From assembly GCA_964472545.1 (NCBI GenBank), contig CAYYNP010000463.1, forward strand, positions 1 to 5,403: a DNA stretch of 5,403 nucleotides, in the 5' to 3' direction. Under the pieces are notes generated by a model. The model worked only from the letters and a program-made list of their open reading frames with translations, was not told the DNA's origin and did no database searches. The position numbers and the translations under genes are program-made. Source of the stretch: CAYYNP01 sp964472545 (GTDB taxonomy: Bacteria > Planctomycetota > Planctomycetia > Pirellulales > Thermoguttaceae). Shown here piece after piece: positions 1-5,403 of this stretch (position 1 is its first letter; every line of letters starts with the position of its first letter).

Positions 1-194
1 CGTATCAGGAAATCCCAAACATGCGAACCGATGGTCAGACCCGCGTCGTCGGCCATCTCGTAGTCCGTCTTGCCGAACGTGGCGCTGACGGTCTCGGCCG
101 GCTGCCCTTCCCGGCGATACTCCACCGGGCTGGCGGCATGCGTGGTTCGCATTTGCTCGAGCCATTCGGCACCTCGTCGCAACAGGTCGGTCAC
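1..194 (-). CDS. Putative head-tail joining protein, N-terminal part (runs off left edge)
   Basis: The first 64 residues of a protein are visible; its C-terminus lies beyond the left edge. The start is taken as the GTG at 194-192. An AGGGAA sequence (201-206) lies 6 bases upstream and overlaps the stop of the preceding cement gene, from which the start is separated by only 10 bases. The fragment begins VTDLLRRGAEWLEQMR, an amphipathic helix, continues with PVEYRREG and ATFGKTDYEMADDAG, and ends in HVWDFLI. This pattern (short helix, then a VTYRR-type strand, then an xFLI strand) resembles short proteins that follow the cement gene in phages of planctomycete-like genomes and that are presumed to act in head completion or head-tail joining. 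The position right after the capsid and cement genes fits that role. The coding frame is well supported; the function is inference. Confidence 0.65.
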   Translation of the reverse strand, partial: MTDLLRRGAEWLEQMRTTHAASPVEYRREGQPAETVSATFGKTDYEMADDAGLTIGSHVWDFLI

Positions 195-204
195 GGGCGT
201 TTCC

Positions 205-546
205 CTATTGGCTCATCCGAACACGGACCGTCGCATCGTCGTCGGCCGCCGCTGCAACGGTCTTGCCGATCAGCTTGTTGGCGCCCGCTTCGCTGTCCTC
301 CTTGGCCTCGGTGTCGGCCACGTCCCAATACACGTTGGCGCCAGCCGTGATGGCGGTTCCGACGCCCGTTGCCTTGGGGAAGTCGACCACGCCGCTAACC
401 GCGAGCGCACCGAGTACGTTGGCCGCGATGGGCTGTTTGGCCACACCGACCAACTCGCCTTGCACGACCACTTCTCCGGCCGCCACCGCGGCGCCCGGCG
501 TGTAGTCGATCTGGTTTCCCTCTTGAACAAAGACTGCCGTTGGCAT
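205..546 (-). CDS. Capsid cement (decoration) protein, DUF2190 family
   Basis: This is a 113-residue protein with a strong Shine-Dalgarno (GAGGAG, 554-559) 7 bases before its ATG. It starts MPTAVFVQEGNQIDYTPG and continues with GEVVVQGELVGVAK and IAANVLGALAVSGVVDFPKA, the layout of the DUF2190 family: an N-terminal FVQEGxxIDYT motif, then a small beta domain rich in Gly, Val and Ala. Members of this family bind the outside of the capsid shell and stabilise it against internal DNA pressure. Length is normal for the family, and no signal peptide or membrane segment is visible. It lies 42 bases after the capsid gene, as expected for a protein needed in amounts close to that of the capsid subunit. 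The C-terminal third is acidic (DVADTEAKEDSEAG). Family assignment is fairly sure; the cement role is family knowledge. Confidence 0.85.
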   Translation of the reverse strand: MPTAVFVQEGNQIDYTPGAAVAAGEVVVQGELVGVAKQPIAANVLGALAVSGVVDFPKATGVGTAITAGANVYWDVADTEAKEDSEAGANKLIGKTVAAAADDDATVRVRMSQ

Positions 547-588
547 TGGATTACTCCTCGAATGTCAGAGACTTATGGTTCGTCTGGT

Positions 589-2676
589 CTACGCCTCGCC
601 CTTGGACTTCACGCCGCCGCGATGATCCTGCAACGCCACGCCGAAGTCGTGGTAGCCACGCATCTGGACACCGAGCACCGAAAAGTCGGCGTCGGCCGTC
701 TCGATCGTGGGCGACTCTTGGCCGTTAAGGAACGCAACCTCGACCACCGGCAGGTCGTTCGGATCGGCCAGCAGATACCAGGCCTTCGACGAGTTGCCCG
801 TGTAGACTGAGTTGGACAGGTAGCGGCTGACCTCGACGCGGAACTTACCCTGGTGCGGGTTGGCCACCGGGTACTTGGTGCTTGAGGTCGTGTCCCGCAA
901 CTCCATTGACTTGTAGAGCTGCGAGCCGATGGCCGACAACGCCGTGGGCACCAGCATGAGTGACGGCATGATACCGATCGGCTTGCCGTCCGGATCGACT
1001 TGGTCCATGAAAGCGACTTCCGCTCCGGTGAGCCCATCGATGGACAACGCCGTGGTGGCGCCGGTGAGGTAGTTGTTGTTTCCGGCTGTGAAGAACGCGC
1101 TGTTGTTCATGAACGTGGTCCAGAACACATCGTTGATCTTCAGACCGCTGCCTCGACCGAGCTTGCGGGGCACCGTGGTGATGGCGCCCAGGTCGTCGTT
1201 GATGATGTCCCGACGGTCAATTGAGAGCACCAAACCGTACGTGTCGGCTTTGTTGGTGAAAGACTCTTCGCCCAGCGTCCCGTGCTTGAGTTCGCCGCCC
1301 GGCGCGACCTGCTCGTACTGGTCCTTGCCCACGAGCCGGTAGCTGGTGACCGTTTTGAAGTCGGAGACGTTCCGCGTGGCGCAGATGTTTCGCCAGGTCC
1401 GCTCGACGGAGAAGAACCCGTCCAGCAGAAACTTATTGGCCACGTTGGAGAGGATCCCACCGATGTCGATCGTCGAGAACCCGGCCTCCAATTCCGGCCG
1501 GAAGGCGAATCGCAGCACACTGCGGCTGTCGCGGAAGTTGCGACCCGTGTAGCCGTTGGCCCAGGCCGCCTCCAGCAAGAGTTCCTGCAGGCCGATCCCG
1601 CCGCGGAAGCGCCGACTGGCTGCGTCGAGCGTCTGGTCGTCGAACTGCTTCTCGATATCCTGCAGCTTGGCCGTCAAGAGGCACGCGGCTTCGAGCGTGG
1701 TCGCACCTACGTTGTTGTCACGGAAGTGGGCAGCCGGGGCCTTGGGCCGGCCGGCCCGCAAGACGGCCAGTGCGACCTTGTCCATTTCCCAGCCCTCGCG
1801 GATGGCCTGCGATTCGATCTCGCCAAACTGGCCGCCGCAGAGTTCCCGGATCTTGGCGATCCGATCGGTTTCAGCCGCCGCCTCGGCGCGGATGTCCGCT
1901 GCGGTGGGGCCCGCCGGTTCGGCTACCGCAGTTGCCGCAGCCATCTGTTCCGAAGTGCCGTTGGTCGCTTCGGCCGTCACGGCATCATTGCGCTGCGGGT
2001 CTGCGGCCGTTTGCGTATCGGTGTTGTTGGTTTCACCCATTGGGGATTGCTCCTTCTCAAACTGTGAAGCCGAGGCTGCCACACGGGCACTTGTCTGGCC
2101 GTCGGCGCCTAAATCCACGAAACTGATCTCGCCCAGCATGGCGCGGCGAACGACGTTCACTGGCCCGATGAACTCGCGACCGTTGACGGTCGCCTTCTGC
2201 TTGTCCTTGACGAACTCGAACTCTTCGACCGCCGCACCGATGGATGCCTGCCACGGAAAGCCGTTGCGGGCCGAAACGACGATCTCTTTGGCGGCCACCG
2301 TGTCGCGGGATACCAAGCCGGTCGCCAGCAGACTCCCGTCCTCCACGCAGATCGCGTCGGTGTGCCCGACGCCGCTGGCCATGTCGTGCCCGAAACGGAT
2401 CGGCCGGCTCTGCGACGGAATCGAGAGGCCAGCCAGGTCAACGACTACGGGAAATCGCCAGCCAGCGATCCGCATCGGGCCACCGGTATAGGCGACCATC
2501 GAGAATCGAGGCAGCTTGGGCATTCCGTCGCCCTCGCCTGCCTCGGCCGCTTCGACGGTGATCGCACCCGGTTCGCAGACGAAGTTCAGGTATCCATCAC
2601 CTTGGACGTCCGCCTGTTGCTCACGTGTCGTGGGCGACCGCTGCGAGTTGTCGCTTTCAGGCAGTTGCTGTGGCAT
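589..2676 (-). CDS. Prohead protease / major capsid protein fusion
   Basis: This 695-residue protein combines two head-assembly functions. Residues about 55-205 look like an HK97-type (S78/U35) prohead protease, with candidate catalytic His97 in RFGHD, Ser145 in WQASIG, and an acidic residue in the LGEISFVDLGAD segment (183-192). Residues about 213-330 are rich in Ala, Glu and Thr and probably act as a scaffold or delta region. Residues about 395-695 resemble the Mu gpT-type major head subunit, about the length of gpT itself. Recognisable pieces there are GFSTIDIGGILSNVANKFL, the central TNKADTYGLVLSIDRRDIIND, and the end AWYLLADP...VVEVAFLNGQESPTIE. The protease would release the mature shell domain inside the procapsid. 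The ATG at 2676 was chosen because GAGGA lies upstream and the protease domain begins soon after; the frame is open further upstream, but that part only duplicates the portal end out of frame. The gene overlaps the portal gene by 20 bases. The protease residues are assigned by eye. Confidence 0.88.
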   Translation of the reverse strand: MPQQLPESDNSQRSPTTREQQADVQGDGYLNFVCEPGAITVEAAEAGEGDGMPKLPRFSMVAYTGGPMRIAGWRFPVVVDLAGLSIPSQSRPIRFGHDMASGVGHTDAICVEDGSLLATGLVSRDTVAAKEIVVSARNGFPWQASIGAAVEEFEFVKDKQKATVNGREFIGPVNVVRRAMLGEISFVDLGADGQTSARVAASASQFEKEQSPMGETNNTDTQTAADPQRNDAVTAEATNGTSEQMAAATAVAEPAGPTAADIRAEAAAETDRIAKIRELCGGQFGEIESQAIREGWEMDKVALAVLRAGRPKAPAAHFRDNNVGATTLEAACLLTAKLQDIEKQFDDQTLDAASRRFRGGIGLQELLLEAAWANGYTGRNFRDSRSVLRFAFRPELEAGFSTIDIGGILSNVANKFLLDGFFSVERTWRNICATRNVSDFKTVTSYRLVGKDQYEQVAPGGELKHGTLGEESFTNKADTYGLVLSIDRRDIINDDLGAITTVPRKLGRGSGLKINDVFWTTFMNNSAFFTAGNNNYLTGATTALSIDGLTGAEVAFMDQVDPDGKPIGIMPSLMLVPTALSAIGSQLYKSMELRDTTSSTKYPVANPHQGKFRVEVSRYLSNSVYTGNSSKAWYLLADPNDLPVVEVAFLNGQESPTIETADADFSVLGVQMRGYHDFGVALQDHRGGVKSKGEA
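2038..2055 (-). promoter_or_regulatory. Internal ribosome binding site and in-frame start inside the protease-capsid gene
   Basis: AAGGAG (2050-2055) lies 9 bases before an in-frame ATG (2038-2040), the codon for Met213 of the fusion. Initiation here would yield a 483-residue chain consisting of the scaffold-like region plus the capsid shell without the protease. The site falls exactly at the boundary between the protease and the Ala/Glu/Thr-rich linker. Nested in-frame starts are known in the lambda C/Nu3 pair. Use of this start is inference. Confidence 0.55.
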
Positions 2677-4126
2677 GTTCCTCGTCCTCCTCTTTGTCTG
2701 TCTCGTCCTCGTCCGAAGGGGCCGGCAGCGACTGGGCAAGCGGCAGCCCCAGTTCACGCATTCGCGTCACTTCTTTTGCGCGCTGTTCGAGTTGCGTTTC
2801 CCAATCGAGTCCGCGTCGGGCGTACTCGTCGGCCAGTGTTGCCGTGTGATTGGCCAGCCGCGTGGCCTGGGCATTCGCTTCTTTCGCGGGGTCGACGTGC
2901 TCGTGGCCGTCCCAGAACCACTGGTGGGGCCATTCGGCGATAAGACCCGCCGGCAAGAGGCCGGGGATGAGTACGGCCTCGTCGAACCAGGCGGCGAGAA
3001 TGCGATCGAGCACCGTTACTTCCAGATGCGACTGCTCGACGCGGACGGCCTTGAAGTAGGTTTGATGGTCCAGGCGGCCGGAGGCGTAGTTGTAGCCCGA
3101 CGAGTTGCCGGCCGCGACGTTGAACGGCATGTTCAAGCAACGGGCGATTTCGTTGAGGATTTCTCGTTTGAACTCGCCATACGTGGTCGCCGGTTGCTCC
3201 GCTTTGACCTGCCCCATCTTCCAACCGCCCGGCATGGTCATCAGCGTGCCACGTTCCAGTTCGATCAGGTCCATCGGTTCGATCGCATCGGCTTCACCGT
3301 TGGCCGGCGCGTCCGTATAGAGGACGCCACCCGGGAGGGCGGCGATCTCCGCGGCGGAAAGGACCGCCAGCGTGTACCTCCGCAGTTGGGCGAACAATGG
3401 CAATGCCGGTGTGATATCGGGCACGCCGCGGGCCTGGCCGCTCCGATCGGAACGGAAGAAGTGGACCATCGACTCGGCGGGGATCCGGTCGTAGCCCAAC
3501 TGCAAGCCGCCGGACGATTCACCCGGATGGTGTTTGAGCACGTGATAGGCGACCGGATTGCCGGCCCCGTCGAACACGATCCCGTCAACCTGATCGGGTT
3601 TCAGCGGGAGCATATTGGGTGTGGTCACCCGGTCGGCTTCCACCAGGCGAAGGTCGAGTTGCACGCTGCTTGGGAGTCGTGGGTTGTTGGTGAGAACAGC
3701 AAACGCCTCGCCGTCCGAGGCACGTGCCATGCGCATCGTGCGAAGTTTCTCGGCCAGGCCGACGGCCTTCGACCATCGAGCAAACTCGCGTTCGATTCGG
3801 CGATTGGCGCCGGCGTCCGAAGTCAGTAGTTGAAGACGAGGCCCCGTGCCGATCACGTCATGGGCCAACGTGAGCACAATTCCCCGGGCATAGCTGTTGT
3901 TGGCGATCTCGTATCGGGCGCGGTTGCGGAGAATTCGGCGGACCTCGGGGCTGTTGGCCGTGTTGGCGGAAAGCCCGTCCGCGCCCGCCCAATGCCGTCG
4001 GTTCTCATCCGTGGTGACGGCAGCGTCGTAGCGGGCGCGGACAGCGCGCATGATCTGACCGGCCGACAACTCGCGTCGTGGCCGGATCGAGGGGACCAGG
4101 TGTTTTAGCCAGCCAAACACGGTCAT
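2657..4126 (-). CDS. Portal protein, lambda gpB family
   Basis: This 489-residue protein forms the dodecameric ring at the head vertex through which DNA enters and to which the tail attaches. The N-terminus has the ARYDAA motif (31-36) and the family segment IANNSYARGIVLTLAHDVIGTGP (about 74-96). The second typical block, LNMPFNVAAG then YNYASGRLDH (about 331-354), precedes the helical part. Length matches the Phage_portal_2 family. The C-terminus is strongly acidic (about 471-485, DEDETDKEEDEE). The ATG overlaps the stop of the preceding 65-residue gene in an ATGA arrangement, which suggests translational coupling, and the 3' end overlaps the protease-capsid gene by 20 bases. Unlike lambda gpB, no protease-processing site can be identified by eye. 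The family assignment is secure. Confidence 0.93.
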   Translation of the reverse strand: MTVFGWLKHLVPSIRPRRELSAGQIMRAVRARYDAAVTTDENRRHWAGADGLSANTANSPEVRRILRNRARYEIANNSYARGIVLTLAHDVIGTGPRLQLLTSDAGANRRIEREFARWSKAVGLAEKLRTMRMARASDGEAFAVLTNNPRLPSSVQLDLRLVEADRVTTPNMLPLKPDQVDGIVFDGAGNPVAYHVLKHHPGESSGGLQLGYDRIPAESMVHFFRSDRSGQARGVPDITPALPLFAQLRRYTLAVLSAAEIAALPGGVLYTDAPANGEADAIEPMDLIELERGTLMTMPGGWKMGQVKAEQPATTYGEFKREILNEIARCLNMPFNVAAGNSSGYNYASGRLDHQTYFKAVRVEQSHLEVTVLDRILAAWFDEAVLIPGLLPAGLIAEWPHQWFWDGHEHVDPAKEANAQATRLANHTATLADEYARRGLDWETQLEQRAKEVTRMRELGLPLAQSLPAPSDEDETDKEEDEEHATATA

Positions 4127-4320
4127 GCGGCCCCCGGTGGAATGACTTTACCGAGCCGCACACCGAGGCCCTTGGCCTGCGCGGCCTTCTTCGAGCTGAG
4201 ATAGCGGTCGGCAGCGATCTGATCTTGGAGCTTGTGCTGCTCGATGCTGCCAGAATCGCCGGTGGCCTTTGCTGGCCCCTCGGCGTTATCGCGGATTGAT
4301 TGTTGAAGGTCCTCTGACAC
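4123..4320 (-). CDS. Small conserved-position protein between terminase and portal, unknown function
   Basis: This is a 65-residue protein beginning VSEDLQQSIRDNAEGPAKA and ending GLGVRLGKVIPPGAA. The GTG at 4320-4318 was chosen because AGGAG lies 7 bases upstream; the frame stays open further 5' but that part looks non-coding. The centre, IEQHKLQDQIAADRYLSSKKAA, is predicted helical and charged. A short gene with the same layout (an N-terminal NAxGP, a central ADRYL, and a C-terminal GxGxR followed by PPGA) commonly sits just before lambda-type portal genes in related phages, the slot that gpW occupies in lambda. It does not clearly resemble gpW in sequence, so a head-completion role is only a guess. 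Its stop codon overlaps the portal start by 4 bases, tying its expression to the portal. Confidence 0.8.
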   Translation of the reverse strand: MSEDLQQSIRDNAEGPAKATGDSGSIEQHKLQDQIAADRYLSSKKAAQAKGLGVRLGKVIPPGAA

Positions 4321-4448
4321 GCCATATCTCCTGGCAGCAGCAAGGCATGGGCTGCCTACTGGGAGACATACGCAGTGGAAAAGACCGTTGTCCGCACGAC
4401 CGACGAAATGGGCCAATTGGTTCCAGATATGGAACTTTGCGGCGAGAA

Positions 4449-4457
4449 TGCTAAACT
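4449..4457 (+). promoter_or_regulatory. Possible extended -10 promoter element
   Basis: TGCTAAACT has the TGn extension and a -10 hexamer (TAAACT, 4452-4457) matching four of six positions of TATAAT. No good -35 box stands 16-18 bases upstream (the bases there read near TGGAAC). It would start a transcript near 4464, upstream of the palindrome, the 19-codon frame and the terminator. Support is positional and weak. Confidence 0.3.
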
Positions 4458-4481
4458 GGACGTGATATTTCCTCGCATCTA

Positions 4482-4493
4482 GTCCCGCGGGAC
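4482..4493. repeat. Perfect 12-base palindrome
   Basis: GTCCCGCGGGAC is its own reverse complement. It lies about 25 bases downstream of the -10-like element and about 22 bases before the 19-codon frame, a position that would suit an operator or a leader stem. The central CCGCGG has no loop, so as RNA it would fold poorly; a protein-binding site is the better reading. Confidence 0.4.
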
Positions 4494-4515
4494 GTAGAAG
4501 AAAGAGAGGTTTCTT

Positions 4516-4575
4516 ATGACCAAACTTTTGAGCTACCCCCGTTCGATGTCCATGCGTCTGTTCGGGGGAATGTAA
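4516..4575 (+). CDS. Possible 19-residue leader or small peptide
   Basis: The reading frame starts MTKLLSYPRS and ends RLFGGM. A Shine-Dalgarno-like GAGAGG (4504-4509) lies 6 bases before the ATG. The GAGAGG sits exactly in the loop of an AAGAAA (4498-4503) / TTTCTT (4510-4515) inverted repeat, so a weak stem could expose or hide it. The peptide is short, basic and not recognised. The frame lies inside the plus-strand unit that ends at the terminator at 4679-4704. It may be chance; the ribosome binding site and the isolated context are the only support. Confidence 0.25.
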   Translation: MTKLLSYPRSMSMRLFGGM

Positions 4576-4604
4576 GACCAAACGGCCATCCGAAAGGACC
4601 AAAC
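4518..4604 (+). repeat. Three direct copies of GACCAAAC
   Basis: GACCAAAC occurs at 4518-4525, 4576-4583 and 4597-4604. The last two are spaced 21 bases start to start, close to two helical turns; the first is 58 bases upstream. The first overlaps the start codon of the 19-codon frame, the second follows its stop directly, and the third sits just before another ATG. They could be binding sites for a regulator or RNA-level motifs. I do not recognise the motif. Confidence 0.4.
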
Positions 4605-4678
4605 AGATGGTTCCGCCTCACGGCGGAGACGGGCATGAGGACACCTCTCGTTTCGAGATAGGGTGGCACAACGGTCGG

Positions 4679-4704
4679 CGGCTGCCGTTTTGGCAGCCGT
4701 TTTT
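4679..4704 (+). terminator. Rho-independent terminator, plus strand
   Basis: An 8-pair GC-rich stem, CGGCTGCC (4679-4686) with GGCAGCCG (4692-4699), closes a 5-base GTTTT loop and is followed by TTTTT (4700-4704) and ATT. The T-run is on the 3' side only when read on the plus strand; on the minus strand the stem follows the zinc-ribbon stop but has no T-run. It therefore stops a rightward transcript that would otherwise run antisense into the zinc-ribbon and terminase genes. Confidence 0.75.
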
Positions 4705-4879
4705 ATTGACCTACCAGACGTTCGGATGTCGTGACACGCTTCCCGCAGTGCCTGCATTCCTTTCGCCGGACGATCTTTTCCGCGCGACGCCGAGTGTAAA
4801 TGACGTAGAAGTGCCGGCATCCGCATGACGGACACTCGATACCCTTCTCGGTCTGATCGCTGGCCCGGCGATCTTTCAT
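4703..4879 (-). CDS. NrdR-like zinc-ribbon protein, 58 residues
   Basis: This short protein starts MKDRRASDQTEKGIECPSCG and holds one complete zinc ribbon: Cys16-x2-Cys19, then 22 residues, then Cys42-x2-Cys45. Around the second pair, RRKECRHCGKRVTTSER closely matches the N-terminal zinc ribbon of the ribonucleotide-reductase repressor NrdR (RRRRxCxxCxxRFTTxE pattern). The ATP-cone domain that makes up most of NrdR is absent, and the gene stops soon after the ribbon. It is therefore probably a stand-alone nucleic-acid-binding or regulatory domain, not a functional NrdR. The ATG directly follows the terminase stop (TAGATG), with GGAGG (4889-4893) 9 bases upstream, so it is co-translated with the terminase. 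Its stop codon touches the T-run of the plus-strand terminator. Domain call is sure; role is unknown. Confidence 0.85.
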   Translation of the reverse strand: MKDRRASDQTEKGIECPSCGCRHFYVIYTRRRAEKIVRRKECRHCGKRVTTSERLVGQ

Positions 4880-5403
4880 CTACCGGTTCCTCCGCTGCAG
4901 GTCCGAGAGCTTGATCCGAGGGCGATGCGGCTGTGGCGCCGCCTCTGTCCCAAAGAGGACCGCGCCCTGCATCGACGCCGCCACGGCGCAGCCGACCATA
5001 CAGTCCAGCCAGTGGTTGTCCGCCTGCTCGGGGCGGATCTTCCATTCGTCAACGGTCCGGCCTCGACCCTCGGTCTTCACGTAGTACTCCGCTGTGATGT
5101 GATCCGCGACGAGCCGATGGTGCTCGGATTCCTTACCGAAGAGCGAAAGGCAGCCACGATCTCCCATCGCCACCGCGAGCCGGGCATGCACGAATGACTT
5201 CCACCAATTGGTGTCGAAGATGACGTGACGGACTGCACGCTTGCCGCGAACATTCGGGATGCGCCAGTTCAAGCCAACACGATCACCTTGCTTCCGCTTG
5301 TAGTCGGAGAATGGGATGCTCGACGCACCGACGAACCGGCCGTGGCTCGGCATGAGCACGGCGGCGTGCTTGCTCTGGCGGCAGAACTGGTAGACCACAT
5401 CCG
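4880..5403 (-). CDS. Terminase large subunit, GpA family, C-terminal nuclease part (runs off right edge)
   Basis: The last 173 or so residues of the packaging motor protein are present; the ATPase part and the start lie beyond the right edge, with the frame open to it. The fragment belongs to the C-terminal endonuclease domain that cuts concatemeric DNA for packaging. Numbering from the GTG at 5398, recognisable parts are VIFDTNWWKSFVHARL (59-74), FGKESEHHRLVADHITAEYY (87-106), and DNHWLDCMVGCAVAASMQG (127-145). Asp62 and the acidic residues of the DNHWLD motif are the likely metal ligands. The DNHWLDC block near the C-terminus is characteristic of GpA-type terminases. The tail is Pro/Arg-rich. 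Its stop is immediately followed by the start of the zinc-ribbon gene. The internal GTG is not taken as the true start. Confidence 0.9.
   Translation of the reverse strand, partial: DVVYQFCRQSKHAAVLMPSHGRFVGASSIPFSDYKRKQGDRVGLNWRIPNVRGKRAVRHVIFDTNWWKSFVHARLAVAMGDRGCLSLFGKESEHHRLVADHITAEYYVKTEGRGRTVDEWKIRPEQADNHWLDCMVGCAVAASMQGAVLFGTEAAPQPHRPRIKLSDLQRRNR

Larger units (their letters stand above)
4321..4702. other. Long non-coding gap in an otherwise packed operon
   Basis: These 382 bases separate the zinc-ribbon stop from the 65-residue gene. No minus-strand frame here looks like protein. The part nearest the portal (4321-4450) is less GC-rich than the genes around it, and I see nothing in it beyond the upstream edge of the promoter-like region. 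The part from 4450 to 4702 holds the plus-strand elements listed separately: -10-like box, palindrome, 19-codon frame, repeats, hairpins and terminator. All other junctions in the window are 42 bases or shorter, or overlap, so this gap is out of character. Confidence 0.7.
4464..4704 (+). ncRNA. Candidate structured RNA transcribed against the phage genes
   Basis: Read on the plus strand, this stretch can form a series of hairpins: CCCCCG (4536-4541) with CGGGGG (4563-4568); TCC-GAAA-GGA (4589-4598); TCCGCC-TCAC-GGCGGA (4612-4627), 6 perfect pairs with a 4-base loop; CACC plus TCTCG (4642-4650) with CGAGA then GGTG (4654-4665), interrupted by a 3-base bulge; and finally the terminator stem. 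Such consecutive stems ending in an intrinsic terminator are typical of independent small RNAs. The 5' end is placed after the -10-like element and is approximate. No known RNA family is recognised. The alternatives are a short mRNA for the 19-codon frame, or structure serving the minus-strand polycistronic message. Confidence 0.4.

Noticed and set aside
1282..2491. Long plus-strand frames (261 and 311 codons) opposite the protease-capsid gene
   Set aside because: They lie entirely antisense to a well-recognised capsid fusion, have low-complexity composition and no ribosome binding site or family resemblance.
2516..3829. A 437-codon open frame on the plus strand opposite the portal gene
   Set aside because: It is the antisense shadow of the GC-rich portal gene; its translation is Arg/Gly/Val-rich with no recognisable motif, while the minus strand encodes a clear portal protein.
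4430..4440. Sigma-54 promoter (TGGAAC followed by TTTGC)
   Set aside because: The distance between the GG and GC elements is 8 bases, not the required 10.
4321..4602. Upstream extension of the 65-residue gene to a TTG at 4602, giving 159 residues
   Set aside because: The extra 94 residues look non-coding and the TTG lacks a ribosome binding site, whereas GTG at 4320 has AGGAG at 7 bases and begins a protein-like sequence.
4482..4604. NrdR box as target of the zinc-ribbon protein
   Set aside because: Neither the palindrome nor the GACCAAAC repeats resemble the AT-rich NrdR box pattern.
4321..4702. Packaging (cos or pac) site or CRISPR array in the gap
   Set aside because: Cos/pac sites normally lie near the small terminase gene upstream of the large subunit, and the three short repeats are too short and too unevenly spaced for CRISPR.
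4607..4828. A 73-codon plus-strand frame starting after AAAGGA
   Set aside because: It has a passable ribosome binding site, but it crosses the intrinsic terminator and continues antisense through the zinc-ribbon gene, so it is unlikely to be translated in full.
4533..5045. A 170-codon minus-strand frame across the terminase end and zinc-ribbon gene
   Set aside because: It is out of frame with both real genes, rich in Arg and Pro, and duplicates their codons in a shifted frame.

Overview
The window reads as part of a tailed-phage head-morphogenesis module, either a prophage or a phage genome, transcribed from the minus strand. In transcription order (right to left) it holds the C-terminal end of a GpA-type terminase large subunit, a 58-residue NrdR-like zinc-ribbon protein, a gap of about 380 bases without a convincing minus-strand gene, a 65-residue protein of unknown function, a lambda-type portal protein, a prohead protease/major capsid fusion, a DUF2190-type capsid cement protein, and the start of a probable head-tail joining protein that runs off the left edge. 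Gene junctions are tight: there are 4-base and 20-base overlaps, and most starts have clear Shine-Dalgarno sequences.

The base composition is GC-rich (roughly 60 percent by eye). The particular combination of a GpA-like terminase, lambda-like portal, fused protease-capsid, DUF2190 protein and the short genes between them resembles phage and prophage loci I associate with Planctomycetes. That host assignment is recall of family patterns, not something the window proves, because no host gene is present.

The genes describe a coherent pathway. The terminase cuts and pumps DNA through the portal. The protease matures a procapsid made of the fused or internally initiated capsid chain. The cement protein stabilises the shell. 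The left-edge protein probably belongs to the head-tail interface.

The most unusual part is 4321-4702, between the zinc-ribbon gene and the 65-residue gene. On the plus strand, opposite to every phage gene here, it carries a promoter-like extended -10, a 12-base palindrome, a 19-codon reading frame with a Shine-Dalgarno, three copies of GACCAAAC, several consecutive hairpins, and a good intrinsic terminator that ends just inside the zinc-ribbon stop codon. This looks like an independent small transcription unit (structured RNA or moron-like element) facing the late operon.
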